Positions 43,986 through 52,947 of a stretch of 62,571 nucleotides of DNA are shown here, in pieces. Both the position numbers and the translations under genes were made by a program. The notes beneath the pieces were generated by a model. The model had not been told where the DNA came from. It saw nothing but the letters and a program-made list of their open reading frames with translations, and searched no databases. The stretch is taken from NCBI GenBank assembly GCA_022827885.1, contig JAJEIP010000054.1:1-62571 (forward strand), given 5' to 3'. The stretch comes from Candidatus Poribacteria bacterium. GTDB taxonomy: Bacteria; Poribacteria; WGA-4E; WGA-3G. The number at the start of each line of letters is the position of its first letter. The stretch's first letter is position 1.

Positions 43986-45065
43986 ATGTTCAAAACGCTC
44001 CGACACCTACGATGGATTGCTGTTGGTTTAGCTGCTGTTGTTCTATTCCATGTAACCACAGAAAACAGTGCTGCAAAAAAATGGGAGGTCGTCTCTCAAC
44101 TTCCAACAGGGAGATCGGCATTCTCGACCGCAGTTGTTGACGGTAAAATTTATGTCATCGGCGGCACCCTCCTTGAAAACGAGAGCAGCGGTCCTTTCGG
44201 ACTTCCAACAGTAGAAGTCTACGATCCGCACAACAATAGTTGGAAAAAAGTTGCCGATATGCCAACGCCGCGATCCAATGCAGGCGCAGCGGTAGTGGAC
44301 GGAAAAATCTATGTCATCGGTGGACTCGCTGCAACAGACAGACGCATGGAAAGCACTAAGATTCTGAAAGTCGTTGAAGTCTACGACCCACAAACCGACA
44401 CATGGGAGAGAAAACAGGATATGTCCCAGCGGCGTCTTTCATTTGGTATAGGTGTGGTTGAAAGAAAAATCTATGTCATGGGTGGCGCGAATTTCTTTGA
44501 GAATCAGTGGCGACTCGATCATGTGGAAGTCTATGACCCCAATACCGATGTCTGGCACAACCGTCCCAGCTTACTCACGCGGCGCGACGGTTTTGAGACG
44601 GCAGTCGTTGAAGATAGCATTTATGTTATTGGCGGGCGCGGATGGCCATCAATCGCCCAAAACGGCCCGTATCTTGCGACCCTTGATGTCTATGAACCCG
44701 GAAATAGGTGGCGGAAGAAAACCGACCTGCCAAGCCTTAGATACGGCTTTTCGGCAGTTGTCGTTGCGGATGAAATCTATCTCATCGGCGGGCTCGAAGG
44801 CGCGGCTTTCGATCAACATGTAAAGACGGTGGAATCCTACCATCCAAAGGCTGAGATGTGGAGGATAAGGCAGCCAATGCCAATTGGAAACACGCCGTTT
44901 GGGGTAGCAACAGTCAACCAGAAAATTTATATCCTTGGTAGCGAAAGAGAAGGCGGAGAACTTTCTCTGGATGTTGAGGTATTTAAAGTTGTTGGCGTCA
45001 GCGCAACCGACAAATTGCCGGTGCGTTGGGGTGAACTTAAAGCACCAGATGTATTGCAACCTTAA
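43986..45065 (+). CDS. Secreted kelch-repeat protein with C-terminal tag
   Basis: A 359-residue exported protein with a signal peptide (about 1-30) and six kelch units, each with VDGKIYVIGG or a variant followed by a VEVYDPxxDxW segment. Six blades form a beta-propeller like galactose-oxidase-type or N-acetylneuraminate epimerase-type kelch proteins; no enzyme site is evident. The end KLPVRWGELK matches the tag seen on other secreted proteins in the window. AAGGAGGAAAG precedes the ATG. Confidence 0.85.
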   Translation: MFKTLRHLRWIAVGLAAVVLFHVTTENSAAKKWEVVSQLPTGRSAFSTAVVDGKIYVIGGTLLENESSGPFGLPTVEVYDPHNNSWKKVADMPTPRSNAGAAVVDGKIYVIGGLAATDRRMESTKILKVVEVYDPQTDTWERKQDMSQRRLSFGIGVVERKIYVMGGANFFENQWRLDHVEVYDPNTDVWHNRPSLLTRRDGFETAVVEDSIYVIGGRGWPSIAQNGPYLATLDVYEPGNRWRKKTDLPSLRYGFSAVVVADEIYLIGGLEGAAFDQHVKTVESYHPKAEMWRIRQPMPIGNTPFGVATVNQKIYILGSEREGGELSLDVEVFKVVGVSATDKLPVRWGELKAPDVLQP

Positions 45066-45165
45066 CGTCATATTTGCCAAAGGTTTGTAGTCGTGTGACC
45101 CATCGCGCGTCCGGCTGAAGACATCAAGAATCCATTATATAAATCCGAAAGGGAGGAAAAATTAA

Positions 45166-46563
45166 TTGAGCAGACCTAATATCCTATTCATCATGTCCGA
45201 CGACCACGCTTCGCATGCTATTAGCAGTTATGGGAGCCGGATTAACCAAACCCCGAACTTGGATCGTATCGCAGAAGGCGGTATGATTCTTCAAAACTGT
45301 TTCTGTGTCAATTCTATATGCACGCCGAGCCGCGCGAACATTTTGACCGGCAAACACAGCCACCTCAACGGGGTCAAGACGCTATCAGACCCTCTTGACG
45401 GTAGGATACCGAACGTCGCGAAGATGCTCCAAGCAGACGGCTATCAGACGGCAATGGTAGGCAAGTGGCATCTCGGTCACGGCGGTAATGCAGATCCAAC
45501 AGGTTTCGACTATTGGAACGTCTTACCCGGACAAGGACTTTACCACGACCCAGTGATGCTCGAACCTGATGGCGAGAAAACTCACAAAGGCTATACTACC
45601 GACATCATCACCGATTTCTCATTGGAATGGTTGCAGGATCGGGACAAAGAGCGACCGTTCTTTATGATGTGTCACCACAAGGCACCCCACCGTCCGTGGG
45701 ATTCCGATGAGAAGCATGCCCACATGTTCGAGGACGAAGATGTTCCGATGCCGGACAACTTTTTCGACGATTACGCCAACCGCTCAAACGCCGCAAGGGA
45801 CGCGAAGATGCGGGTCTTCGGTCACATGAGCGAAAGAGACCTCAAAATTGATACACTCGGTCCACCACCTGAAGGATTGTCGGAGGAAGAATTAGCAAAC
45901 TGGCAGTATCAACGCTACATCAAGGAATATCTCCGTTGCGTCGCCTCCATCGACGATAATGTCGGACGGATGCTTGACTATCTCGATGCGGAAGGTATCG
46001 CAGACGATACGATCGTCATCTATACCTCCGACCAAGGCTTCTTCTTGGGCGACCACGGCTGGTATGACAAACGGTTCATGTACGAAGAATCCTTACGGAT
46101 GCCTTTCCTCGTCCGCTATCCGCGCGAGATTCAACCCGGCAGTTCATGCGAGGCAATGGCACTGAACATAGATTTCGCAGAGACCTGGCTCGACTATGCC
46201 GGACTCTCCATCCCAGCGGACATGCAGGGAACCAGTCTGCGTCCACTCTTCAACGGCGATACACCGGACGATTGGCGAACCTCAATGTATTACCGCTATT
46301 GGATGCACCTCACGCACCACTATGTCCCCGCTCACTACGGGATCCGGACAGATCGCTATAAACTCATCTATTACTACGGCGAGGCACTCGGCACGACGGG
46401 TTCTATTGATGAACCGAAAGAACCCGAATGGGAACTCTTCGATCTTGAGAAAGATCCGAACGAAATGTGCAGCGTCTACGACGATCCAGCGTATGCCGAC
46501 ATCGTCACCGAACTGACAGCAGAATTGTACCGACTCAAAGCAGAGGCAGGAGATGAAGAGTAG
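45166..46563 (+). CDS. Type I sulfatase (Cys-type)
   Basis: A 465-residue arylsulfatase-superfamily enzyme. The N-terminal metal site DDHASH (residues 12-17), the formylglycine motif CTPSR with Cys52, GKWHLGHGG and TSDQGFFLGDHGW are present. It would desulfate a glycan or small molecule after Cys52 is oxidised to formylglycine by a separate enzyme. There is no signal peptide, unusual for polysaccharide sulfatases. The start is TTG after GGGAGG. Mannonate dehydratase-like and sialidase-like genes follow, suggesting glycan catabolism. Confidence 0.93.
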   Translation: MSRPNILFIMSDDHASHAISSYGSRINQTPNLDRIAEGGMILQNCFCVNSICTPSRANILTGKHSHLNGVKTLSDPLDGRIPNVAKMLQADGYQTAMVGKWHLGHGGNADPTGFDYWNVLPGQGLYHDPVMLEPDGEKTHKGYTTDIITDFSLEWLQDRDKERPFFMMCHHKAPHRPWDSDEKHAHMFEDEDVPMPDNFFDDYANRSNAARDAKMRVFGHMSERDLKIDTLGPPPEGLSEEELANWQYQRYIKEYLRCVASIDDNVGRMLDYLDAEGIADDTIVIYTSDQGFFLGDHGWYDKRFMYEESLRMPFLVRYPREIQPGSSCEAMALNIDFAETWLDYAGLSIPADMQGTSLRPLFNGDTPDDWRTSMYYRYWMHLTHHYVPAHYGIRTDRYKLIYYYGEALGTTGSIDEPKEPEWELFDLEKDPNEMCSVYDDPAYADIVTELTAELYRLKAEAGDEE

Positions 46564-46656
46564 TAGTCAGTTATCAGTTGTCAGTTGTCGGTTAAGAAAA
46601 GTTTTGTTAAGTTAAAAGCTCTTTTACCGATAGCCGATAACCGATGGCCGAGAACC
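46561..46656. repeat. Heptamer repeat block, copy 4, with inverted arm
   Basis: TAGTCAGTTATCAGTTGTC and GTCGGTTAAG units follow the sulfatase stop; an inverted arm (CCGATAGCCGATAACCGA, then GGCCGAGAACC) lies at 46627-46656. The arms can fold on each other. The block fills most of the gap before the next gene. Confidence 0.75.
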
Positions 46657-46677
46657 ATTAGCAAATGGAGGGAAAAA

Positions 46678-47697
46678 ATGGCAACGCAAACCCCTTTGAG
46701 CAAAATTGAACCCGGTATGAAAGTTACAGCACAGATGTCTCCGGAACCGAGCGAGGCAGATTTGCAGCTTGCCAAGCAGATGGATGTCGAATACGTCGTC
46801 CTCTGGACAAACGGCGAAAATGCAAATTACGACTATTTCATGAGCCGTCGTGAGATCTTTGAGAACGCAGGCCTCAAAATCTACGGGTTCGGTAACAGCG
46901 ATGTCCACAATCAGGACGGGATTGTGCTGAACTTAGAGAACCGGGACGCGAAGATCGAACAGTATAAACAATACATTCGCGACCTCGGTAGAGCAGGGAT
47001 TCCGTATACAACCTACGCACACATGGGCAACGGCATCTGGAGCACCGAACGTGAGACCACCCGTGGGGGAGCAAGCGCACGGGCATTTAACCTCGATGCC
47101 GCACAGGAAGGACATTGGGGCGGTAAATTGTACCCGATGCCGCTTTCACACGGACGCGAATTCAGTGAAGACGAGATCTGGGACAACTATGCCTACTTCA
47201 TCAAGCAAGCCGCCCCCGTCGCGGAGGAAGCTGGCGTGATGATCGGTATCCACCCCGATGACCCACCCGCAGTGCATCTCGCAGGAATTCCGAGGTGTAT
47301 CTTCAGCAGTTTTGAAGGTTATAAACGTGCCCTTGAAATCGCTGATAGCCCGAATGTGGGTATGTGTTTCTGCGTGGGTTGCTGGTTAGAAGGCGGTGAA
47401 CTCATGGGCAAAGATGTTATTGAATCCATCCGTTACTTCGGTGAGCGGAACAAAATCTTCAAAGTCCATTTTCGCAACGTCGATCAGCCGCTTCCGCATT
47501 TCGTTGAGACCTTCGTTGACAACGGTTATCAGGATATGTACCACGTCGCGAAAGCTCTCCGCGAGGTCAATTTCAACGGCGTGCTGATCCCTGACCATAT
47601 CCCACAAATGGGCGATGACGGTCGCGTCGGCACAGCATATACGATCGCCTACATGAATGCCCTCGTGAAACGAGCGAATGAGGAGGTCGCCGCGTGA
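46678..47697 (+). CDS. Mannonate dehydratase-like (UxuA family) TIM-barrel protein
   Basis: A 339-residue xylose-isomerase-like TIM-barrel protein. IHPDDPP (residues 191-197), GIPRCIFSSFEGYKRAL, VHFRNVD, FVETFVDNGYQDMYHV and PDHIP match mannonate dehydratases, which convert D-mannonate to 2-keto-3-deoxygluconate in uronic acid breakdown. It is shorter than E. coli UxuA (about 394). The ATG at 46678 was chosen because GGAGGG lies just upstream. Its stop overlaps the GTG of the PQQ-like propeller gene by 4 bases. Confidence 0.75.
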   Translation: MATQTPLSKIEPGMKVTAQMSPEPSEADLQLAKQMDVEYVVLWTNGENANYDYFMSRREIFENAGLKIYGFGNSDVHNQDGIVLNLENRDAKIEQYKQYIRDLGRAGIPYTTYAHMGNGIWSTERETTRGGASARAFNLDAAQEGHWGGKLYPMPLSHGREFSEDEIWDNYAYFIKQAAPVAEEAGVMIGIHPDDPPAVHLAGIPRCIFSSFEGYKRALEIADSPNVGMCFCVGCWLEGGELMGKDVIESIRYFGERNKIFKVHFRNVDQPLPHFVETFVDNGYQDMYHVAKALREVNFNGVLIPDHIPQMGDDGRVGTAYTIAYMNALVKRANEEVAA

Positions 47698-49016
47698 GGA
47701 CATCGGCGCGAGTCTTTTTATTATTCCTGAGCCTGCCGCTAACCGTGTTGGCGGATTGGAGCGATTTTCTCGGTCCAGAACGAAACGGCAAATCGCAAGA
47801 GAAGATAGATATCGCGCCATGGAGAAACACGGGTCCCCCGGTCGTATGGCACAAGAAGATCGGCACCAGCTACGGGGCACCCACCATCGCAGACGGACGC
47901 TTGTTTATCTTCGCACGTCACGGTGACATGGCGCGTCTCACCTGTATGGAAAGCAACACCGGTACGGAAATTTGGCGATTTGAATATCCGACGGACTACG
48001 AAGATATGTACGGCTATAACAACGGACCGCGGTCTTGTCCTGTCATTGACGGAGAACGCGTATATATCTTCGGTGTTCAGGGAAAGTTACACTGCTTGAA
48101 TGTTTCCGATGGGAACCTGTTATGGAAGGTGGATACGGCAGCCCGTTATAATGTCGTCCAAAACTTTTTCGGGACGGCTTCAACACCAATTGTTGAAGGG
48201 GACCTACTCATTGCCCAAATCGGCGGTTCCCCACCCGGAACCCCGAAAGACGTTTGGGCATCAGATGGCAATCCACCCCCAAACGGCACGGGTATTGTCG
48301 CGTTCAACAAACAGACTGGGGAAGCTGTCTACGAAATCAGTGACCAATTAGCGAGTTATGCCAGTCCTATCACGGCAACCATTGATGGACGCCGTTGGGG
48401 ATTCATGTTTGCTCGTGGCGGGCTTGTCGGCTTTGAACCGATGACCGGTGAAATAGACTTCTACTACCCATGGCGCTGTCCGAAGATTGAATCCGTTAAT
48501 GCTTCATGTCCAGTCGTTGCCGACGATCTCGTCTTTATCAGTGAATCTTACGAGGTAGGCAGTTCTGTCCTCCAAGTGTATCCGGGTGGTTACCAGGTTA
48601 TTTGGAAAGATCCACCGCGCCGCCGAAACCAAGCGATGCGGTTGCACTGGAACACCGCCATCCATCACGATGGCTATCTCTACGGTAGTAGTAGTAGGCA
48701 CACCAGCGGTGCGGAACTCCGATGTATAGAATTCAAGACCGGCAAAGTTGTGTGGGGACAACGCGTTGACGAACGCGCCTCGTTACTCTGGGTAAACGAC
48801 TACTTTATCTACCTCGGCGAATATGGACGGTTGATGTTGCTCACATGCACCCCTGAAAAGATGGAGATCATTTCTGAAGCAGTTCTGAGAGACGAAAACG
48901 GGAGACAATTTATAGAATATCCTGCTTGGTCGGCGCCGGCATTGTCAAATGGACTGTTATACATCCGAGGCAAAGACCGATTAGTCTGCCTTGACCTACG
49001 TTCAGAGACAAAGTGA
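47694..49016 (+). CDS. Secreted PQQ-like beta-propeller protein
   Basis: A 440-residue exported protein: signal peptide of about 20 residues, then WSDFLGPERNG and repeated tryptophan-docking units such as GLVGFEPMTGEI and LRCIEFKTGKVVWGQ. It belongs with PQQ-like/BamB-type propellers, but a PQQ catalytic Asp is not evident, so an enzyme role is unproven. It starts with GTG overlapping the stop of the mannonate dehydratase-like gene and is likely translated with it. Confidence 0.8.
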   Translation: MRTSARVFLLFLSLPLTVLADWSDFLGPERNGKSQEKIDIAPWRNTGPPVVWHKKIGTSYGAPTIADGRLFIFARHGDMARLTCMESNTGTEIWRFEYPTDYEDMYGYNNGPRSCPVIDGERVYIFGVQGKLHCLNVSDGNLLWKVDTAARYNVVQNFFGTASTPIVEGDLLIAQIGGSPPGTPKDVWASDGNPPPNGTGIVAFNKQTGEAVYEISDQLASYASPITATIDGRRWGFMFARGGLVGFEPMTGEIDFYYPWRCPKIESVNASCPVVADDLVFISESYEVGSSVLQVYPGGYQVIWKDPPRRRNQAMRLHWNTAIHHDGYLYGSSSRHTSGAELRCIEFKTGKVVWGQRVDERASLLWVNDYFIYLGEYGRLMLLTCTPEKMEIISEAVLRDENGRQFIEYPAWSAPALSNGLLYIRGKDRLVCLDLRSETK

Positions 49017-49044
49017 TTACACCGCGACCCATTGAAACCCTTGA

Positions 49045-50130
49045 TTACGGTTTCCACAACGTCGCCTCAATGAACCGCTCACCGTCGGGCGCCTCATCGA
49101 AATAGTAGATGGTCACTATAGTTCCATCAGGACGTTGAATTGTGCGTGGATACCCGATATCAGGATCTCCGCCATTATCGCGCAAAACGATCTCTTCCCC
49201 CCACGTTTCACCCGCATCACTGCTCAATTTGGCACATATCCGATGCGGGGCATCCCGGTATCCGTAAATGAGGCAGAGTCGCCCATCGTGAAGCTGGGTT
49301 AGCGTTGGTGGGTTTCCACCGCGTCCTGTATTCTCCACAGGTCGGTTCATATAATTCCACGTCTGTCCGTTATCATCTGAGGTGTAGAGGTCGATCCAGT
49401 TCTGCCGTTTCTCCCAGTCAGCATTCGTATTATCACCGCCGCGGCACCGAACCGCGACCAGAATCTTTGAATCAGACAACCGAACACTCGCCGGCATAAT
49501 CGCGAATCCTTCGGGTTCGGGTCCGATCTGAGACAGCAACGAGAAGGACTGCCCACCATCGGTTGTCTGTGCACAGAATACCAAACCCTCCTCACCATCT
49601 GCTTTCGATGCGGTGAGGAACAGTAGGCACTCGTCGGGACTTGAGACGAGGTAATCTGTTCGAGCAGCGATACCGGTATAATCAAACATCGGCAGCCGAA
49701 ACGGACCGTTCCAACTCTGACACCGATCAAAAGAGGTGTAAAACCATGAGTAGGTCCCTGCTCGCACCCCGGACCTGCTACACATCATTGCAAAATCAGG
49801 ATGTGTAAAATCCGCACGCAGCGGTGTCTCAAACGAAGCCGCAGCTGCCTGACGATGCCGTTCTTCCACGTGTTCATTTGCAGAAAGTGTCCCTCTTGCG
49901 GGTAAACGGCAGGGTGTTTCCGAGAGGTTCCATGTCTCACCGCCATCAAAACTTCGTGCCTGCATGCCGACAAACGGTTTATCTCGGTCGCGGCGATGGA
50001 ACCCCGCATCCGATTTATGATATCCAACCGTGAATCCGACAACGATCTCGTTATCCCATGCCCAAATACCGTAATTCGCTGGCCAACCTGCGTATCGACC
50101 CGGCTCTCGATAGATTGTAACCTGTCGCAT
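49045..50130 (-). CDS. Sialidase/BNR-repeat protein
   Basis: A 361-residue six-bladed sialidase-fold protein. Four Asp-boxes are visible (SFDGGETW, TTDGGQSF, SDDNGQTW, SSDAGETW). Arginine residues for a catalytic triad may be present, but a neuraminidase FRIP motif is not seen, so a glycoside hydrolase or binding role is uncertain. There is no signal peptide. It is convergent with the PQQ-like gene, with 28 bases between the stops. Confidence 0.75.
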   Translation of the reverse strand: MRQVTIYREPGRYAGWPANYGIWAWDNEIVVGFTVGYHKSDAGFHRRDRDKPFVGMQARSFDGGETWNLSETPCRLPARGTLSANEHVEERHRQAAAASFETPLRADFTHPDFAMMCSRSGVRAGTYSWFYTSFDRCQSWNGPFRLPMFDYTGIAARTDYLVSSPDECLLFLTASKADGEEGLVFCAQTTDGGQSFSLLSQIGPEPEGFAIMPASVRLSDSKILVAVRCRGGDNTNADWEKRQNWIDLYTSDDNGQTWNYMNRPVENTGRGGNPPTLTQLHDGRLCLIYGYRDAPHRICAKLSSDAGETWGEEIVLRDNGGDPDIGYPRTIQRPDGTIVTIYYFDEAPDGERFIEATLWKP

Positions 50131-50233
50131 CGTACCTCAATTCCTCCATCTTCGTAGTATAGATTTGAAAAATATTTGTCAAAGAATTCATAGACAAGTA
50201 TAACACCGATACGTCTTTTTCTCTATGGAAAAC

Positions 50234-50262
50234 TTGACTTTTTTCCACACTTCTGATAAAAT
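50234..50262 (+). promoter_or_regulatory. Extended -10 promoter
   Basis: TTGACT (50234-50239) and TAAAAT (50257-50262) are 17 bases apart, with TGA before the -10 box. It serves the membrane protein at 50322 and probably the TPR and SUMF1-domain genes after it. Confidence 0.75.
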
Positions 50263-50321
50263 ATTCTCCGAGGGACAAAGTGGGAATTTTAAAACAGCGA
50301 GCGGTAGTTGAGGGCAAATCT

Positions 50322-50771
50322 ATGGAAAATCAGGAAACTCGGTCTGCCCTATTTACTGTCCGAGATGCTGAAGATGCCTTGGTTCGGTTCACCCTTACCT
50401 TGTTCGCAATACTGATCGGAATTTTTCTGCACGAGATTCTGATAGAGAACCAAGCGTGGAACGATGCGGTGTATAAGATGTTAAGGAGTAAACCGCATGT
50501 GTTGGCATGGGCAACAGGTTTAACAATATCCTTGGAGGGAGGTGTTATTATGTTTTCACGTCTTCAAGATTATAGAGATAGGCGGAAAAGACGTTTTGAT
50601 GAGGCGAAAGCCGAAGGGAAAGCCGAAGGGAAAGCCGAAGGCAGAGCGGAGATTTACCAAGAGGTCGTTGAATGGAATAACCGCCGCCTTGCCGCAGAGG
50701 CACGGAATGAACCCTTCACTGAACCGTTTCCGTCTCCCCCGGAACCACCAACAAACGCCCAGATGGATTAG
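50322..50771 (+). CDS. Small membrane protein with KAEG repeats
   Basis: A 149-residue protein with two hydrophobic segments (about residues 19-38 and 57-75), a basic stretch (DRRKRRFDEA), then three KAEG-type repeats and a helical, proline-ended tail. I do not recognise a family. The KAEG repeats recall the tails of Rpn-like proteins such as the one at 12367. The ATG at 50322 has GAGGG 7 bases upstream; a GTG at 50280, also near a GAGGGA, would add 14 residues. It ends 9 bases before the TPR gene. Confidence 0.6.
   Translation: MENQETRSALFTVRDAEDALVRFTLTLFAILIGIFLHEILIENQAWNDAVYKMLRSKPHVLAWATGLTISLEGGVIMFSRLQDYRDRRKRRFDEAKAEGKAEGKAEGRAEIYQEVVEWNNRRLAAEARNEPFTEPFPSPPEPPTNAQMD
50607..50642 (+). 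repeat. 12-bp tandem repeat, three copies
   Basis: AAAGCCGAAGGG occurs twice and a third time with a final C, encoding KAEG. Period and codon phase match the GIEQ repeat at 13069-13116, although the sequence differs. Confidence 0.95.
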
Positions 50772-50780
50772 GGATGTCCA

Positions 50781-51947
50781 ATGCGAAACTATTTGACGCT
50801 TGTAATCCTCCTCATACTCTGCTTACCGTCATTCGGAATCGTCAACGAGAAATCCGGCGATCACAGCACTTATGTCCAGCATGTAGAACAAGCCTTCATT
50901 CTCATGTTTCAAGGCGACAACCTCCGAGCTATCTCCGAGTTTGAAGCCGCGCTCGCGATTGAGCCCGACCACTACGAAATCCTACACTACCTCGGTATGG
51001 CACACGCCCAAACGGAATTCTGGAACAAAGCCGTTGAAAGTTGCCAACGCTCCTTAGCACTGATGCCTGACAACATCGAAGCACTCTACTCACTCGGTGT
51101 CGCCTATTTCAGACTTGATCAGTGGACAGATGCCGTGGCATCCCTCCAGCGGGTCATAGAACTTTCCCCGCAACACGCACGCGGACATGAAATGCTCGGG
51201 AAATCCCTCGTAAAACTGCGTCGGTATGCAGAAGCCGTTCCCATCCTGACAAAGGCACTCTCACTGACCCCACACGCCGCAGGTCTCTATTATGAACTCG
51301 GCATGTCGCATCTTAATTTAAAAGCATACCCCGAAGCGATCAAGAACTTCAAACTGGCAATAGCGTATGGTCCAACAGGTTATGCTGAGCCACACCACGG
51401 ACTCGGCACGGCGTATTTTCGATCAGGCGACCGGGAGAAAAGTAGAGTGGAAATGCAAGTCTATCAGCGACTTCAAAGGGAATTCGCTGAATACGAACGC
51501 CTCACCCGTCTCACGCGCGCCGAGCCGAATAACCTTGAGGCATGGACGGAATTAGCGACCCTCCTCATGAACCAAAAGAACTTTGCCAAGGCAGTCTCCG
51601 TCTTTCAGCGATGTATTGAACTCGCCCCCAATAACGCCCACTTTTATCATGGACTGAGCCGTGCTTTCATGAGTCTCAATTATCCTAAGCACGCCGCAGA
51701 AGCCGCCAGAAAAGCCGTCCAACTCATGCCGAACCAAGCGATTCTCTACAACACCCTCGGTAGCACTTATGCGATGCAAGGCGAATCACAAAAGGCACTG
51801 AGTGCCTTCCGAAAAGCGGTCGAACTTGATAGTGACGAGCCTTACTATCACCTCAACCTTTCAAGACTCTATCAGGGTATGGGCAACCAAAAACTCGCGC
51901 AGGAGCATCATCGCATCTATGAATATCTTTTATCCAAGCAGAAATAG
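50781..51947 (+). CDS. Exported TPR protein
   Basis: A 388-residue protein with a signal peptide (about 1-20) and roughly nine TPR units (for example FWNKAVESCQRSLALMPDN and YPEAIKNFKLAIAYGP), likely a periplasmic or surface scaffold. It starts 9 bases after the small membrane protein. Its end overlaps the SUMF1-domain gene start by 29 bases, so the three genes form one unit. Confidence 0.85.
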   Translation: MRNYLTLVILLILCLPSFGIVNEKSGDHSTYVQHVEQAFILMFQGDNLRAISEFEAALAIEPDHYEILHYLGMAHAQTEFWNKAVESCQRSLALMPDNIEALYSLGVAYFRLDQWTDAVASLQRVIELSPQHARGHEMLGKSLVKLRRYAEAVPILTKALSLTPHAAGLYYELGMSHLNLKAYPEAIKNFKLAIAYGPTGYAEPHHGLGTAYFRSGDREKSRVEMQVYQRLQREFAEYERLTRLTRAEPNNLEAWTELATLLMNQKNFAKAVSVFQRCIELAPNNAHFYHGLSRAFMSLNYPKHAAEAARKAVQLMPNQAILYNTLGSTYAMQGESQKALSAFRKAVELDSDEPYYHLNLSRLYQGMGNQKLAQEHHRIYEYLLSKQK

Positions 51948-52779
51948 CCATTTCCGCAGCGCCGCACGCGGTTTATTCCTCCTGCTTCTCGGCATTGGTA
52001 TGAGTTTTGGCGTATCGGCGCAGGATACAGAACATCTCATATTCGTCTCCGCAGGCACCTTTACGATGGGAAGCGATACCCGCGCTGCCGATGAAAAACC
52101 GATGCACAAAGTCTATCTCAATGCCTACTACATCAGTAAATATGAGGTCACAAACGCCGAGTACTATGAATTTTGGAAACAGCAATTAGAAATGGCTTCT
52201 CCTGGGCATCCCCCCCAACACACCCCAGAGAACTTCACGCATCTCCCGCAGATCGGCGATTGGCCCGCACGTGCAGAACAGTTTCCGAATCATCCAGTGG
52301 TCGGTGTATCCTGGCACGATGCCAACGCTTACGCGGCGTGGAAAGGTATGCGACTCCCGACGGAGGCGGAATGGGAGAAAGCAGCGCGTGGCTACACCAA
52401 TAGAACATGGCCCTGGGGCAATGCCCTTGAACCCTACGCTAACACAGCGGAAAACAACGATGGTTATCAGAACCGCCTCGCGCCTGTCGGCAGTTTCCCG
52501 AAAGGCAAAAGCTACTACGGCGCAATGGATATGGCTGGAAACGTCTGGGAATGGACAGCCGACTGGTACAGCGATGTCTACTATTGGCATACCTCACAAG
52601 CCGCCACGAAACGTCCGAAACAGAATCCAACAGGACCGGCAGTCGGGAGCTGGCGTGTCATCCGTGGAGGTTCATGGATTGATACCATCACCCGATGCAG
52701 CACTACATTTCGGTTTTATCTCTATCCTAATCTGAAAACCTCTTTTGTCGGTTTCCGATTGGCAAAATCTACAAAGTAG
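51919..52779 (+). CDS. SUMF1/formylglycine-generating-enzyme-domain protein
   Basis: A 286-residue exported protein with an N-terminal hydrophobic leader. The family opening FVSAGTFTMGSDTRAADEKP, YEVTNAEYYEFWK, RLPTEAEWEKAARG, GNVWEWTADWY and IRGGSW are clear. Formylglycine-generating enzymes need two Cys near the C-terminus for catalysis; here only one (in TRCSTTFRF) is seen after RGGSW, so sulfatase activation is doubtful despite a sulfatase gene 5 kb away. Many non-enzymatic SUMF1-domain proteins exist. The ATG at 51919 has AGGAG 13 bases upstream and lies in the TPR gene. Confidence 0.8.
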   Translation: MNIFYPSRNSHFRSAARGLFLLLLGIGMSFGVSAQDTEHLIFVSAGTFTMGSDTRAADEKPMHKVYLNAYYISKYEVTNAEYYEFWKQQLEMASPGHPPQHTPENFTHLPQIGDWPARAEQFPNHPVVGVSWHDANAYAAWKGMRLPTEAEWEKAARGYTNRTWPWGNALEPYANTAENNDGYQNRLAPVGSFPKGKSYYGAMDMAGNVWEWTADWYSDVYYWHTSQAATKRPKQNPTGPAVGSWRVIRGGSWIDTITRCSTTFRFYLYPNLKTSFVGFRLAKSTK

Positions 52780-52938
52780 TTATCAGTTGTCGGTTCGGGT
52801 TGCTGACGCAACCCTTTCGGTTCTCAGTCAGCGGGTTTCGTTTAACAATGCCCCAGGCTGGAATATTTCAACAAAGCGTGGATTGTTACGGAACGACTCT
52901 TTAACTGAAAACGAACGAAGTGAGTGAACTGAAAACCA
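52777..52938. repeat. Heptamer repeat block, copy 5, degenerate
   Basis: TAGTTATCAG and GTCGGTT units begin with the stop codon of the SUMF1-domain gene; diverged units (TTCTCAGTCAG and others) follow, and TTTAACTGAAAACG and GAACTGAAAACC at 52898-52938 form an inverted arm. It fills the gap to the next gene. Confidence 0.65.
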
Positions 52939-52947
52939 TTCAAAACA

